Source: Aliiroseovarius lamellibrachiae
GTDB lineage: Bacteria > Pseudomonadota > Alphaproteobacteria > Rhodobacterales > Rhodobacteraceae
Direction: 5' to 3'
Length of the DNA: 64,000 bases
Assembly: GCF_018599245.1 (NCBI RefSeq)
Contig: NZ_JAHEVJ010000002.1
Location: 1-64,000, forward strand
The translations under genes and the position numbers were made by a program. Of the stretch, positions 23,753-33,120 are shown in pieces (position 1 is the first letter of the stretch; the number at the start of each line of letters is the position of its first letter). The notes below the pieces were generated by a model, which was given only the letters and a program-made list of their open reading frames with translations, was not told the DNA's origin and did not search any database.

Positions 23753-26149
23753 ATGAAATTCACTCTTTCCTGGCTGAAAGATCACCTTGAAACCACGGCA
23801 TCCGTGGATGAGATCGCCGAGGCCTGCACCGATCTGGGGCTTGAGGTCGAAGAGATTTCGAACCCGATGGACCGCCTGGGCGCGTTCACGTTGGCCAAGG
23901 TCACACACGCCGAAAAGCACCCCGATGCGGACCGTTTGCGGGTTTGTACGGTTGCGACCAATGAAGGCGATAAAACCATCGTTTGCGGTGCACCAAATGC
24001 GCGCGAAGGCATCACCGTGGTGCTGGCGAAACCCGGCGACTATGTGCCGGGCATCGACGTCACACTGTCTGTCGGCAAAATCCGCGGTGTCGAAAGCCAC
24101 GGCATGATGGCGTCGGAACGCGAACTGGAATTGTCCGACGAGCATGACGGTATTATCGAGCTGCCCTCGGGTGAGGTTGGCGATCGCTTTGTCGATTGGC
24201 TGGCGGAACACAACCCCACCAAAGTCGACCCGGTGATTGAGATCGCGATCACGCCGAACCGGCCCGATGCGCTGGGCATTCGCGGCATTGCCCGCGATCT
24301 GGCGGCGCGCGGTCTGGGCGAGATGAAGCCGCTTAAGGAACACAAGGTCGAGGGCCGTTTTGACAGCCCAATCAATGTGACCATCGCCGATGACACCGCT
24401 GAGGATTGCCCCTTGTTCATGGGGCGCCTGATCAAAGGTGTGAAAAACGGGCCCAGCCCCGCGTGGTTGCAGGCCCGTCTGAAGGCGGTTGGTTTGCGGC
24501 CGATTTCGGCGCTGGTCGATATCACCAACTTTTTCACCTATGACATGAACCGGCCGCTGCATGTGTTCGACGCGGACAAGGTGACGGGCGATCTGATCGT
24601 GCATCGCGCCAAGGGTGGCGAGACGTTGGTTGGCTTGGATGAGAAGGAATATACCTTCGGCGAGGGCATGGTTGTGATCTCGGATGAGGCGGGTGTGGAA
24701 AGCATCGGCGGCATCATGGGGGGCCTGTCCACGGGCTGTACTGAGGACACCACCAATGTGTTTCTTGAGGCGGCGTTTTGGGAAAATATCCAGATCGCCA
24801 AAACCGGCCGCGCGCTGAAGATCAACTCCGATGCGCGCTATCGCAATGAGCGTGGGATTGATCCTGCGTATAACGCGCCCGCGATCGAGGCTGCGAGCCA
24901 GATGATCCTTGATCTTTGCGGTGGTGAGGCGTCCAACGTGGTTGTGGCCGGGGCCGAACCGGATGTAAGTCGCGCCTATAAGCTTGATACCGACCGGGTG
25001 CAAAGCCTTGTCGGCATGGACATTCCGGCGGATGAGCAACGCAAAACACTGACCGCGCTGGGCTTTGTGCTTGATGGCGATATGGCCCAAGCGCCCAGCT
25101 GGCGTCCAGATGTGTTGGGGTCGGCGGACCTGGTGGAAGAGGTGGCGCGGGTGGCCTCCCTGACCAAGCTGGTGGGCAAACCCTTGCCGCGTACCCATGT
25201 GGGGGTGCCAAAGGCGATCCTGACGCCGATGCAGAAACGCGAAGGCATGGCGCGCCGGACTGTGGCCACATTGGGCTACAACGAATGTGTGACCTATAGT
25301 TTCATCGACCAAGAGGGGGCGGCCCGGTTTGGCGGCGGCACCGATGCGGTCAAACTGGCCAATCCGATCTCGTCTGAAATGAGCCATATGCGCCCCTCGC
25401 TTCTGCCCGGTCTGTTGGCGGCGGCGGCGCGCAACCAATCGCGCGGCTTCATGGATTTAGCGCTGTTTGAGGTCGGCCCGGTGTTTCACGGCGGTGAGCC
25501 GGATGAATATGAGGTGATGGTCACCGGGATCCTTGTGGGCCACACCGGCCCGCGTGATCGTTTTGGCGCGCGTCGCCCTGTGGATGCGTTTGACGCCAAA
25601 GCGGATGTCGAGGCGGTGTTGGCCGCAATCGGCGCGCCCGCCAAGCTGACCTATGTGCGTGAGATGAACGAATGGTGGCACCCGGGGCGCGGGGCCAAAC
25701 TTGGTCTTGGGCCGAAAAACATCCTTGGCGCCTTTGGCGAATTGCACCCGAAAACCATCGAACAGTCTGGTGTGAAGGGCCCGGTTGTGGCCTTTGCGGT
25801 GCATCTGGCCAAAGTGCCCTTCCCGAAAGCCAAGGGAACCGGGCGTGGCGCTTTGGATGCATCGGATCTGCAACCGGTGGAACGTGACTTTGCCTTTGTG
25901 GTCGACGACACGGTTGAAGCGATCAAGCTGGTGAATGCCGCCGCGGGAGCGGACAAAGCGTTGATCGCTGACGTGAATGTCTTTGACGAATTCATTGGCG
26001 GATCCTTGGGCGAGGGTAAGAAATCGCTCGCGATCACCGTGCGCTTGCAACCGCGTGACGCGACGCTGACCGACAAAGATATTGAGGCGGTCAGCACAAA
26101 GATCGTGCAAAAGGTCGAAAAGGCCACCGGCGGCGCGTTGCGCAGTTAA
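23753..26149 (+). CDS. pheT: Phenylalanine--tRNA ligase, beta subunit
   Basis: 798 residues, full-length bacterial PheT. MKFTLSWLKDHLET start, EMAP-II-like tRNA-binding domain (about 40-150), B3/B4 editing domain around residues 210-370 (ALVDITNFFTYDMNRPLHVFDADK spread), B5 domain about 400-475, catalytic-like core and a C-terminal FDX-ACB anticodon-binding domain (about 703-798, SDLQPVERDFAFVV). GGAGG is 9 bases before the ATG. Ends the pheS-x-ASCH-pheT operon. Confidence 0.96.
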   Translation: MKFTLSWLKDHLETTASVDEIAEACTDLGLEVEEISNPMDRLGAFTLAKVTHAEKHPDADRLRVCTVATNEGDKTIVCGAPNAREGITVVLAKPGDYVPGIDVTLSVGKIRGVESHGMMASERELELSDEHDGIIELPSGEVGDRFVDWLAEHNPTKVDPVIEIAITPNRPDALGIRGIARDLAARGLGEMKPLKEHKVEGRFDSPINVTIADDTAEDCPLFMGRLIKGVKNGPSPAWLQARLKAVGLRPISALVDITNFFTYDMNRPLHVFDADKVTGDLIVHRAKGGETLVGLDEKEYTFGEGMVVISDEAGVESIGGIMGGLSTGCTEDTTNVFLEAAFWENIQIAKTGRALKINSDARYRNERGIDPAYNAPAIEAASQMILDLCGGEASNVVVAGAEPDVSRAYKLDTDRVQSLVGMDIPADEQRKTLTALGFVLDGDMAQAPSWRPDVLGSADLVEEVARVASLTKLVGKPLPRTHVGVPKAILTPMQKREGMARRTVATLGYNECVTYSFIDQEGAARFGGGTDAVKLANPISSEMSHMRPSLLPGLLAAAARNQSRGFMDLALFEVGPVFHGGEPDEYEVMVTGILVGHTGPRDRFGARRPVDAFDAKADVEAVLAAIGAPAKLTYVREMNEWWHPGRGAKLGLGPKNILGAFGELHPKTIEQSGVKGPVVAFAVHLAKVPFPKAKGTGRGALDASDLQPVERDFAFVVDDTVEAIKLVNAAAGADKALIADVNVFDEFIGGSLGEGKKSLAITVRLQPRDATLTDKDIEAVSTKIVQKVEKATGGALRS

Positions 26150-26156
26150 GACATAA

Positions 26157-26190
26157 AAACGGTCCCCAGACATCTGCGGGGCCGTTTTCA
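26157..26190 (+). terminator. Terminator of the pheS-pheT operon
   Basis: AAACGG-CCCC pairs with GGGG-CCGTTT (one bulged T) across a 10-base loop, followed by TTCATTT, eight bases after the pheT stop. Confidence 0.75.
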
Positions 26191-26205
26191 TTTGGGAGGA
26201 CTGAC

Positions 26206-26655
26206 ATGACTTTATCCGTATACCTATCTGGTGAAATTCACACCGACTGGCGCGAACAAATCATCGAAGGGGCCAAAGGGCTCGATGTGACATTCTCCGC
26301 CCCAGTGACCGATCACGACGCGTCTGATGATTGCGGTGTTGCCATCCTTGGCGAAGAACCCAACAAATACTGGCACGACCATAAGGGCGCGATGGTGAAC
26401 GCCATCCGCACCCGCAAAGGGATTGAGGATGCGGATGTGGTGGTGGTGCGTTTTGGCGAGAAATACCGCCAGTGGAACGCGGCTTTTGATGCCGGTTATG
26501 CTGCCGCGAAAGGCAAATCGCTGATTGTTTTGCAACTGCCCGAACATGATCACGCGCTGAAAGAGGTTGACGCCGCCGCCCTTGCCGTCGCCCGCGAGCC
26601 GGGACAAGTGGTTGAGATTTTGCGTTATGTCCTCACAGGTTCGCTTCCCACCTAA
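26206..26655 (+). CDS. ytoQ: YtoQ family protein
   Basis: 149 residues matching YtoQ through its whole length: SVYLSGEIHTDWREQI at the start, FSAPVTDHDASDDCG, EPNKYWHDHKGAMVNAIRTR split by a turn, DADVVVVRFGEKYRQWNAAFDAGYA. The fold is like nucleoside 2-deoxyribosyltransferases, with a Rossmann-like beta-alpha layout, but the YtoQ reaction is unknown. GGGAGGA precedes the ATG. Monocistronic by appearance. Confidence 0.83.
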   Translation: MTLSVYLSGEIHTDWREQIIEGAKGLDVTFSAPVTDHDASDDCGVAILGEEPNKYWHDHKGAMVNAIRTRKGIEDADVVVVRFGEKYRQWNAAFDAGYAAAKGKSLIVLQLPEHDHALKEVDAAALAVAREPGQVVEILRYVLTGSLPT

Positions 26656-26764
26656 GGGGAGCCAGCGCGCGCGTTTCCCCTATTTCCCAACGACAACTTG
26701 GGGCAAGTTTGGTATTGTATAACTGCAGGGAAAACCTGTGCGCGAACAAACTGAAGGGGACAAC

Positions 26765-27193
26765 ATGCTTAAAGAATTCAAAGATTTCATTGCCAAGGGC
26801 AATGTCATGGATATGGCCGTCGGTATCATCATTGGGGCAGCCTTTACCGCCATCGTGAAATCCATGGTGGGGGATCTGATCAACCCGTTCATCGGGCTTT
26901 TCATGGGCGGCGTGGACTTTAACAATATGTATGCCGTGCTGGCCGGCGATGTGGCGGCAGGGGCGTCACTGGAAGCCGCGCGTGAAGCGGGCGCCGCTGT
27001 CTTTGCTTACGGTGCCTTCATCATGGCCATCATCAACTTCCTGATCATCGCCTTTGTGGTGTTCATGTTGGTGCGCTACGTGAACAAAGTGAAAGAGGCC
27101 ACCGCCAAGGAAGAAGAGGTCGTTGAAGCGGCCCCCGCTGGCCCAAGCGAGGTCGATTTGCTGACCGAGATTCGCGATGCATTAAAGAAATAA
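26765..27193 (+). CDS. mscL: Large-conductance mechanosensitive channel
   Basis: Pentameric inner membrane channel that opens on osmotic downshock. 142 residues with [20 protein letters not shown], the pore-lining first helix [22 protein letters not shown] (in two parts), an extracellular loop with a small insertion (residues about 52-75), a second helix at about 82-103 and a C-terminal charged helix with [18 protein letters not shown] precedes the ATG chosen; a start nine codons upstream has no family support. Confidence 0.94.
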   Translation: MLKEFKDFIAKGNVMDMAVGIIIGAAFTAIVKSMVGDLINPFIGLFMGGVDFNNMYAVLAGDVAAGASLEAAREAGAAVFAYGAFIMAIINFLIIAFVVFMLVRYVNKVKEATAKEEEVVEAAPAGPSEVDLLTEIRDALKK

Positions 27194-27213
27194 TCTCGCA
27201 AAATTGCGAATTC

Positions 27214-27248
27214 AAAGGGCACCGGGATCGTGGTGCCCTTTTTTTTGT
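27214..27248 (+). terminator. Terminator of mscL
   Basis: AAAGGGCACC and GGTGCCCTTT form a 10-bp stem with an 8-base loop followed by a further run of Ts. Strong intrinsic terminator. Confidence 0.92.
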
Positions 27249-27289
27249 GCTCACGTATGATTTCTTGGGGCGAAAGGCGCAATTTCCAT

Positions 27290-27318
27290 TTGACACCGCG
27301 CGCCCTGCGGCCTACTTA
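27290..27318 (+). promoter_or_regulatory. Promoter of the tRNA-Met gene
   Basis: TTGACA (27290-27295), a 17-base spacer and TACTTA (27313-27318), placing the start about 10 bases before the tRNA. Consensus -35 and ideal spacing. Confidence 0.75.
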
Positions 27319-27336
27319 CCGCCCACGATATGAGAC

Positions 27337-27413
27337 GGCGTGGTAGCTCAGCTGGTTAGAGCACAGCACTCATAATGCTGGGGTCGGTGGTTCAAGTCCA
27401 CCTCACGCCACCA
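27337..27413 (+). tRNA. tRNA-Met (CAT), elongator
   Basis: 77 bases including an encoded CCA. Acceptor stem GGCGTGG with CCACGCC-type pairing, D-loop AGCTCAGCTGGTTAGAGC, anticodon stem CAGCA/TGCTG around CTCATAA with anticodon CAT at 27371-27373, and T-loop GGTTCAAGTCC. The G1-C72 pair excludes an initiator tRNA, and the body differs from tRNA-Ile(CAT), so elongator methionine is favoured. Confidence 0.92.
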
Positions 27414-27454
27414 TATCAGGCCAGGTCCGGCGCAAGCGGGAAACCAGCAAAAGA

Positions 27455-27485
27455 AAGCCCCGCCAATTGGTGGGGCTTCTTTTGT
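27455..27485 (+). terminator. Terminator after tRNA-Met
   Basis: AAGCCCCGCC pairs with GGTGGGGCTT (one G-U) around a 4-base loop, followed by CTTTTGTTTT. It is also positioned to stop transcription from the convergent DUF1801 gene. Confidence 0.85.
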
Positions 27486-27493
27486 TTTAGCGG

Positions 27494-27901
27494 CTATTTC
27501 AAATGATATGTCAGCGCGCGTGAAATCAAAAATCTTAGCTTTTCCAAGGGCAGATCATCCCCGGCGCTAAACACGACAGCACGGTTGCCATCAAAGGTGA
27601 AATCATTGGGAAACAGGGCCTGAAAATCAGACATGATGCTGGTTTGGCAATGGGTGAAAATCGCAAACCCGCCCGACTTTGGACAGCCCAACCGAAGTGT
27701 GCTGCCCGCCTTGGTTTTCTCGGTCAAATAGGACGGTTGCCCCCATTTTAGGGTCTCAGTAATTGGCCCAACGCCCGGGGTGTTTGCCGCTGTCTCGAAA
27801 ATCAATTGCCGAAGGTCACCCAACGGGTCTTGTACGTCTGGTGGCAAGTCTTCAAATGCGCGGGCAACGTCTTTGGGTGGGGCGGGAGGTTTGGGTGTCA
27901 T
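27494..27901 (-). CDS. DUF1801 (YdhG/Frataxin-like fold) protein
   Basis: 135 residues. Helical N-terminus with LPPDVQDPLGDLRQLI, then the DUF1801 core: ETLKWGQPSYLTEKTKAGSTLRLG (in two strands), FAIFTHCQTSIMSDF and the C-terminal VFSAGDDLPLEKLRFLISRAL. The family has a frataxin-like fold of unknown biochemical role. Lies downstream of the MDR oxidoreductase on the same strand with about 60 bases between. Confidence 0.82.
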   Translation of the reverse strand: MTPKPPAPPKDVARAFEDLPPDVQDPLGDLRQLIFETAANTPGVGPITETLKWGQPSYLTEKTKAGSTLRLGCPKSGGFAIFTHCQTSIMSDFQALFPNDFTFDGNRAVVFSAGDDLPLEKLRFLISRALTYHLK

Positions 27902-27960
27902 CCCGTCAGCATAGGGTCCGGGTCGACCGTCGCAAGCCCCACCCCCCCGCGCTCCTGACG

Positions 27961-28953
27961 TCAGCTGTCATCTGTGACCACCACAACGTTCCCGCGTTTG
28001 TGCCCTGCCTCCATATGGCGATGGGCGTCAATGAGGTCGGACAGCGGATAGCTGCGGCTCATGACAGGGGCCAGCAGACCCGCATCAATGGAGGACAAGA
28101 TTGCGTCCAACATCTGTCGCAGCTTGTCAGGCGGCAACAATCCGGTGGCCGAGAAGCGTGCTTTGCGCGCCCCAAAACAAGACGTGCGCAGCATGGCCCC
28201 CACCAACGGTAGGCTCAGAACCGGACAGACATACCGCCCCTGCGCGGTCAGGGCGTGTTTGGCGTTGGCATAAGAACTGACGCCAAGAGTGTCATAAATC
28301 ACATCAAATTGCGCGGCTTGGTCCAGCGCATCCTCGCGGGTGTAATCCACCACATGTGCGGCCCCGAGCGCGGCAACCATCCCCGCATTTTTTGCGCTAC
28401 AAGTCCCGGTGACATCTGCGCCAATGTCATGGGCGATTTGCACCGCTGCGCTGCCTAGGCTGCCGGATGCGCCAAGGATCAACACACGCTCCCCCGCCCG
28501 CAATTGCGCCACATGGTGCAGGAAATTCCACGATGTCAGCACGCCGTCACATAGGGTTGCGGCTTGATCATGGGGAAGGGTGGCGGGCTTAGGCAGGATG
28601 ACACCCTCTTGGCTATGGCAAATATGGCTTGCGTTGGCGCCAAACTGCGTTCCGGCCTCGCCAAATACGGCCTCGCCCAGCGTGAAGCGTGTGACGTCAG
28701 GGCCGACCGCGATCACCTCGCCAGAAAATCCGGTTCCAACCAAGTCATTGCGCGGGCGGCGCAGCCCCAGAAAAAGGCGGGCAAACCGCGGCGTGCCGGC
28801 GCGCATCATGCCATCCGCACGCGTGACGGCAGAGGTGTGGATGCGAATGAGCACCTCGTTCTTCTGCGGTGTGGGTATGGGACGGGTCACGGGCACCATC
28901 ACCTCTGGAGCGCCGTAGTTTGTGATTTGCCATGCGGTAAAATGGGCGTGCAT
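27961..28953 (-). CDS. Zinc-free MDR-family NAD(P)-dependent oxidoreductase (quinone oxidoreductase-like)
   Basis: 330 residues of the medium-chain dehydrogenase/reductase superfamily. N-terminal GroES-like half with PTPQKNEVLIRIHTSAV and VGTGFSGEVIAVG, then a Rossmann half with LILGASGSLGSAAVQIA and an adenine-side Ser/Lys in TCSAKNAGM. The structural-zinc cysteine cluster and the catalytic zinc ligands of classical alcohol dehydrogenases are missing, so a QOR/enoyl-reductase-like activity is likely. Divergent from a LysR regulator that probably controls it. Confidence 0.82.
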   Translation of the reverse strand: MHAHFTAWQITNYGAPEVMVPVTRPIPTPQKNEVLIRIHTSAVTRADGMMRAGTPRFARLFLGLRRPRNDLVGTGFSGEVIAVGPDVTRFTLGEAVFGEAGTQFGANASHICHSQEGVILPKPATLPHDQAATLCDGVLTSWNFLHHVAQLRAGERVLILGASGSLGSAAVQIAHDIGADVTGTCSAKNAGMVAALGAAHVVDYTREDALDQAAQFDVIYDTLGVSSYANAKHALTAQGRYVCPVLSLPLVGAMLRTSCFGARKARFSATGLLPPDKLRQMLDAILSSIDAGLLAPVMSRSYPLSDLIDAHRHMEAGHKRGNVVVVTDDS

Positions 28954-29048
28954 CTTTTGATCCTTTCGCTGTTGAAAAGGATTTAGTGGACAAATTGCGC
29001 CCCAAACACTGGCGGAAATGGTCCAGTACGGTTAAAATATGTTCCACT

Positions 29049-29930
29049 ATGCTTGATTGGAAATCTCTTCCCGCGTTTCTCGCCGTGGCCCGCCACGGGT
29101 CATTGCGCGCCGCTGCTGAACAGATGGGCGCAACCCACGCCACGATGCGACGTCAGGTTGAAGCGTTAGAGGCACGCCTTGGCGCGCAACTCTTTCGGCG
29201 CGGGACGGATGGGTTTCACCTGACAGCCGCCGGGCGCACGTTGTTGCCGGATGCACTTGAGGCGGAAAGCGCGCTGCTCAAGGGGTTCAACGCCGTGCAA
29301 GGGTTGGATCGCGAGGCGTCAGGCCGTATCCGATTGTCCGCCGATCCGATGACCGCGCATTTCTTGCTGGCGCCTGTGTTGGCTGATTTTTCGGCGCTGT
29401 ATCCCGATATTGAGATTGAGCTGAACCTGTCTTTTGATATCACATCGATTGAAAAGCTGGAAACGGATGTGTCGATCCGGCATGTGACGAAGGTCGATGA
29501 GGATGTGGTGGGGCGCATGCTTTTCCCGCTGTCGATCGGTATTTATGCAGCACGAGAGTATCTGGACCGCGCGCTTCCAAAGGCTGGCCCAAAGGGGCAG
29601 GGGCTGACCTGGATCGGCTATGGCCCTGTGCCTGAATTGCAGCATTTCATTGATACGTCCCCCTTTCCAAAAGCGCGGGTGCGCCACCGGGTTCCGGACC
29701 CGGAAATGCACCTGCATATGGCGCGTGCGGGTGCAGGGATGACGGTGCTTGCGTCCTGGGTTCAGGCGCGTTTTCCGGAGTTGCAGCGCGTGCCCGGCAC
29801 CGATCTTGATACGCGCCGGTCCACTTGGGTGCTGTTGCACAGCGATCTGCGCCGTGTGCGGCGGGTACGTCTGTTTGTTGATTACCTTTGTGCGGCCCTG
29901 ATGGAGCGACGGGCGGATTTTATTGGGTGA
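29049..29930 (+). CDS. LysR-family transcriptional regulator
   Basis: 293 residues. N-terminal winged helix (about 1-60: MLDWKSLPAFLAVARHGSLRAAAEQ in part, TMRRQVEALEARLGAQLFRR) and a periplasmic-binding-type effector domain (about 88-290). The ATG at 29049 is the standard LysR start; a longer reading adds 21 basic residues with no match. Shares a 95-base gap with the divergent MDR oxidoreductase gene, the usual arrangement for a LysR regulator and its target. Confidence 0.88.
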   Translation: MLDWKSLPAFLAVARHGSLRAAAEQMGATHATMRRQVEALEARLGAQLFRRGTDGFHLTAAGRTLLPDALEAESALLKGFNAVQGLDREASGRIRLSADPMTAHFLLAPVLADFSALYPDIEIELNLSFDITSIEKLETDVSIRHVTKVDEDVVGRMLFPLSIGIYAAREYLDRALPKAGPKGQGLTWIGYGPVPELQHFIDTSPFPKARVRHRVPDPEMHLHMARAGAGMTVLASWVQARFPELQRVPGTDLDTRRSTWVLLHSDLRRVRRVRLFVDYLCAALMERRADFIG

Positions 29931-29939
29931 TGCAAAAGA

Positions 29940-29965
29940 AAACGGGCACCCGAAGGCGCCCGTTT
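29940..29965. terminator. Convergent terminator between LysR and usp genes
   Basis: AAACGGGC pairs with GCCCGTTT; the inner CC/GG extends the stem past one mismatch. T-rich on both flanks, fitting both converging genes. Confidence 0.75.
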
Positions 29966-29987
29966 GTTGGTGATAAAGCGTGCGGTT

Positions 29988-30419
29988 TTACCGAACCACG
30001 TAAACCGAAGCATCCGAGTGGCGCACAATGCGCGCCGCATTTGGCCCCAGAAGATAGTCTTTGAAATCTGGGCGATGCGCCCCAATCACAATCAGATCTG
30101 CTTTGTTCAGTTTGGCGGTTTGCAGCACTTTTTCGTAGACCGAGCCAATGGCGACCACACGGCGCGCCCTGGCGTTTTCATCCGCTCCTAATGCATCCTC
30201 TACCATTTTGGACAAAAGCTCGTTTGCTTTGTCTTTGGCGGTCGAGATGTGGTGCTCTTCGAAATAGGCCCCTACAACGCTTGCCCCAAAGTCTGGCACA
30301 ACGGTGATCACATCAAGCGACGCCCCATCCAATGCGGCCAGCTTGGCGGCGATTTTTAGAACTTTTTGGTCCTCTTCGGGGCGGTTGATGTCAACGGCAC
30401 ATAGAATGGTTTTGGTCAT
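29988..30419 (-). CDS. Universal stress protein (TRAP-associated, UspF/G-like)
   Basis: 143 residues: MTKTILCAVDINRPEED start, VITVVPDFG strand, and the C-terminal IVIGAHRPDFKDYLLGPNAARIVRHSD block. The G-x2-G-x9-G-S/T nucleotide loop is of the variant DYLLGPNAARxVRH type seen in USPs linked to TRAP transporters; TeaD, which modulates the ectoine TRAP system TeaABC in Halomonas, is the studied example. Start overlaps the permease stop by four bases, so it is the last gene of the TRAP operon. A role in tuning transport is inferred. Confidence 0.87.
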   Translation of the reverse strand: MTKTILCAVDINRPEEDQKVLKIAAKLAALDGASLDVITVVPDFGASVVGAYFEEHHISTAKDKANELLSKMVEDALGADENARARRVVAIGSVYEKVLQTAKLNKADLIVIGAHRPDFKDYLLGPNAARIVRHSDASVYVVR

Positions 30420-33028
30420 GCTGTTGCTCCTTGGGTTTCAAGTTTGCGGGCGCGTCCGGTTTGCAGGAACGCAACCAAAGCCAAAAGCAGAAGGGCCGGA
30501 ATAAAGATCAGCTCTTTTGGCATTTGGATGGCGGTTGCTTGCACGCTTGTGATGGCCACAGGATCGTCACCGTAGAAGTCAAATGACGACAGTTTATCCG
30601 ACAGCTCGGTGCCAAAGGATGGCTCGTCCAGCTTTTGAACGTCGCCTTCAGGAACCAGTATCAGGCCAAGGGCGGCCATCCGGGCGTCTGCACCATCGGC
30701 ATCTGGAACAATCAGTGGCACGGTCAGGTCTTTCACCTCAAGCGTGTCAAAGTCTGGGCCCGATATCACTGTGCGCAGTTGGCTACCGGGTTCAGCGTCT
30801 GCCAAGGCTTGTGCAAAGCTTGCCGGGGCGATGTCGTCAAACGGTGGCTGGATTTGGTCCATGAAGAACCCCGGCCGGAACAGCGCAAAGGCGACAACCA
30901 GCAAGGCCACGGTTTCCCAGACTTTGGTTTTGGTCAGGAACCAGCCCATCGTCGCCGCGGTGAACACCAGAATGCCGACGGTTGCGACGATAAAGACGAT
31001 TACGCCTTGATACCAGGTGACATCAATCAGCAAGAGGTCCGTGTTGAAGATGAACACAAAGGGCAAGGCGACGGTGCGCAAACTGTAGAAGAACGCGATG
31101 AAGCCTGTACGGATGGCATCGCCACCAGACACAGCCGCCGCCGCAAAACTTGCAAGTCCCACAGGGGGCGTCACATCCGCCATGATCCCAAAGTAGAATA
31201 CAAAGAGATGCACGGCGATCAGCGGCACAACCAGCCCAGATTGCGCGCCAAGTTCCACGACCACGCCAACCATAAGCGAGCTGACCACGATATAGTTCGC
31301 GGTGGTCGGCAGGCCCATGCCAAGGATCAGCGACAGGATCGCCACAAAGATCAGCATGAGGATCAGATTGCCGCCCGAAAGGAACTCTACAAAGTCCGCC
31401 ATAACCTGACCAATACCGGTCAGCGATACGGTGCCCACGATGATCCCAGCGGTGGCCGTTGCAAGGCCGATGCCGATCATATTGCGCGCACCATCAATCA
31501 TGCCTTCGATCAGGTCCATAACACCTTCGCGCATGCGGGAAATGGCGTTCAGCTCGCCCCGGAACATTGCCTTCAGGGTCTTTTGCGTCAGCAAAATGCC
31601 AAACAAAAGCATGGTGGCCCAGAATGCGGACAGCCCGGGCGACTTTCGTTCAATCATCAGAAAGTAGACCAGCACGATGATGGGCATCAGATAGTACAGG
31701 CCGGATTTGTAGATCTTGGCCACATCAGGAAGCTCAACCACTTCTGCGTTGGGATCGTCTGGTTCCAGATCTTCGGTTTGCGCCGCGAGATAAACGAGGC
31801 CCACATAGATGACCAAAAGCAATAGCGTTAGAACCAGGCCTGACCCTGCTGGAAACAAAGATACGATCCAACCCACGGGGAATTGCGTTGCGTAACACAG
31901 CGCCGCGAAGCCCGCGAAAAACACGAACATGCCGCCAATGGTGCGGCCCATCGAGACCACTTTGTTGCCGATGGTCGGCATGTTGGTTTTCACCGCTTCA
32001 AGGTGCACGATGTAGACCAACGCGATGTAAGAAATCACGGCGGGCAAAAAGGCGTGGGTGATCACTTCGACATAAGAAATGCCCACATATTCCACCATCA
32101 AGAACGCCGCCGCGCCCATCACGGGGGGCATGATTTGCCCATTCACGGACGAGGCCACTTCGACCGCACCCGCTTTTTCAGCGGAAAACCCAACACGCTT
32201 CATCAAAGGAATGGTGAAGGTCCCGGTGGTGACCACGTTTGCGATCGATGACCCTGAAATCAGGCCGGTGGCGGCAGAGCCAACCACAGCTGCTTTTGCC
32301 GGGCCGCCGCGCAGGTGACCCAACGCGCCAAACGCCATTTTGATGAAATAGTTGCCCGCGCCAGCCTTATCCAAAAGCGCGCCGAAGAGCACAAACAGGA
32401 AGACAAATTTGGTCGAGACACCCAAAGCGATGCCAAAAACACCTTCGGATGTGATCCACATATGGCTCATGGCTTTGCGCAAAGATGCGCCCGCCCAGCG
32501 GATCTGATCCGGCACCACCTCTGAGGACCCCCAGAACACATAGCACAGAAACACAATCGCCAAGCCGACCATAACCGGACCCAAGGTGCGGAACGCGGCA
32601 ATGAATAAAAAGATCAGGCCAGCCAAAGCGAAATAGGCATCTGACGCATCCGCCAAGCCACCGTTGCCAACGATCTTTTCATAAAAGAAGAACCCGTACA
32701 TGGCCAGAAACGCCCCGCCGAGCCCCAACGCCCAATCATACCACGGGATGTGGTCGCGTGGGCTGGATTTGAACAGTGGATAGGCCATTGCTGCCAGAAA
32801 GACCGCAAATGCCAGATGGATTTGGCGTGCATTGTTGATCAAGTCGCCGCTGAGCACATAGTTGGAAATGGGCGATGCCAAAAGCACCTGAAAGACGGCC
32901 CAAACCAAGGCCACACCCGCAATCATCAATCCGACCCAGCCGGTTGGTGCGCGTGCGCCGCTGTCGCTTGCGGCCACCAGTTCCTGAAGCTCTTCTTCGC
33001 TTAAGGCGCGATTTTCGCTGTCAGCCAT
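30416..33028 (-). CDS. TRAP transporter fused permease (4TM/12TM, TAXI type)
   Basis: 870 residues. Small-subunit-like helices at the N-terminus (about 30-210) run into a large DctM-like domain with motifs such as FGALLDKAGAGNYFI, GGPAKAAVVGSAATGLISGSSIANVV (split), MPPVMGAAAFLMVEYVG and LGMGLPTTANYIV. About 18-20 membrane helices and a soluble segment near 750-840. The fused architecture is characteristic of TAXI-TRAP systems, which use an ion gradient and a periplasmic binding protein. Encoded between its binding protein (upstream, 100-base gap with a hairpin) and a USP. Confidence 0.93.
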   Translation of the reverse strand: MADSENRALSEEELQELVAASDSGARAPTGWVGLMIAGVALVWAVFQVLLASPISNYVLSGDLINNARQIHLAFAVFLAAMAYPLFKSSPRDHIPWYDWALGLGGAFLAMYGFFFYEKIVGNGGLADASDAYFALAGLIFLFIAAFRTLGPVMVGLAIVFLCYVFWGSSEVVPDQIRWAGASLRKAMSHMWITSEGVFGIALGVSTKFVFLFVLFGALLDKAGAGNYFIKMAFGALGHLRGGPAKAAVVGSAATGLISGSSIANVVTTGTFTIPLMKRVGFSAEKAGAVEVASSVNGQIMPPVMGAAAFLMVEYVGISYVEVITHAFLPAVISYIALVYIVHLEAVKTNMPTIGNKVVSMGRTIGGMFVFFAGFAALCYATQFPVGWIVSLFPAGSGLVLTLLLLVIYVGLVYLAAQTEDLEPDDPNAEVVELPDVAKIYKSGLYYLMPIIVLVYFLMIERKSPGLSAFWATMLLFGILLTQKTLKAMFRGELNAISRMREGVMDLIEGMIDGARNMIGIGLATATAGIIVGTVSLTGIGQVMADFVEFLSGGNLILMLIFVAILSLILGMGLPTTANYIVVSSLMVGVVVELGAQSGLVVPLIAVHLFVFYFGIMADVTPPVGLASFAAAAVSGGDAIRTGFIAFFYSLRTVALPFVFIFNTDLLLIDVTWYQGVIVFIVATVGILVFTAATMGWFLTKTKVWETVALLVVAFALFRPGFFMDQIQPPFDDIAPASFAQALADAEPGSQLRTVISGPDFDTLEVKDLTVPLIVPDADGADARMAALGLILVPEGDVQKLDEPSFGTELSDKLSSFDFYGDDPVAITSVQATAIQMPKELIFIPALLLLALVAFLQTGRARKLETQGATA

Positions 33029-33092
33029 GAACGTTCTCCCCGTTCGATATGTAAATTTTTAATTGTACGTTTTTGGCCCCCAAAAAGGGCAG

Positions 33093-33120
33093 CTGGGCCA
33101 GAGGTTCCCCCCCGGCCCAG
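33093..33120 (-). promoter_or_regulatory. Intercistronic hairpin between TAXI binding protein and permease
   Basis: CTGGGCC and GGCCCAG form a 7-bp stem with a 14-base C-rich (plus strand) loop, just past the binding protein stop. There is no following T-run on the minus strand immediately, so it may protect the upstream mRNA or partially end transcription, giving more binding protein than permease. Inferred. Confidence 0.45.

Noticed and set aside
23642-25438. Long (598-codon) open frame antisense to pheT
   Set aside because: It mirrors the codon bias of pheT, lacks a recognisable domain, and overlaps an unquestionable gene; a by-product of GC-rich coding.
26656-26764. Promoter of mscL with TATAAC as -10
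   Set aside because: TATAAC at 26718-26723 is attractive but the best -35 (TTGGGG) leaves only 14 bases between, so I did not list it.
30635-31825. 396-codon open frame antisense to the TRAP permease
   Set aside because: No family resemblance, composition dominated by His/Gln/Asp from antisense of hydrophobic codons; the permease is clear.
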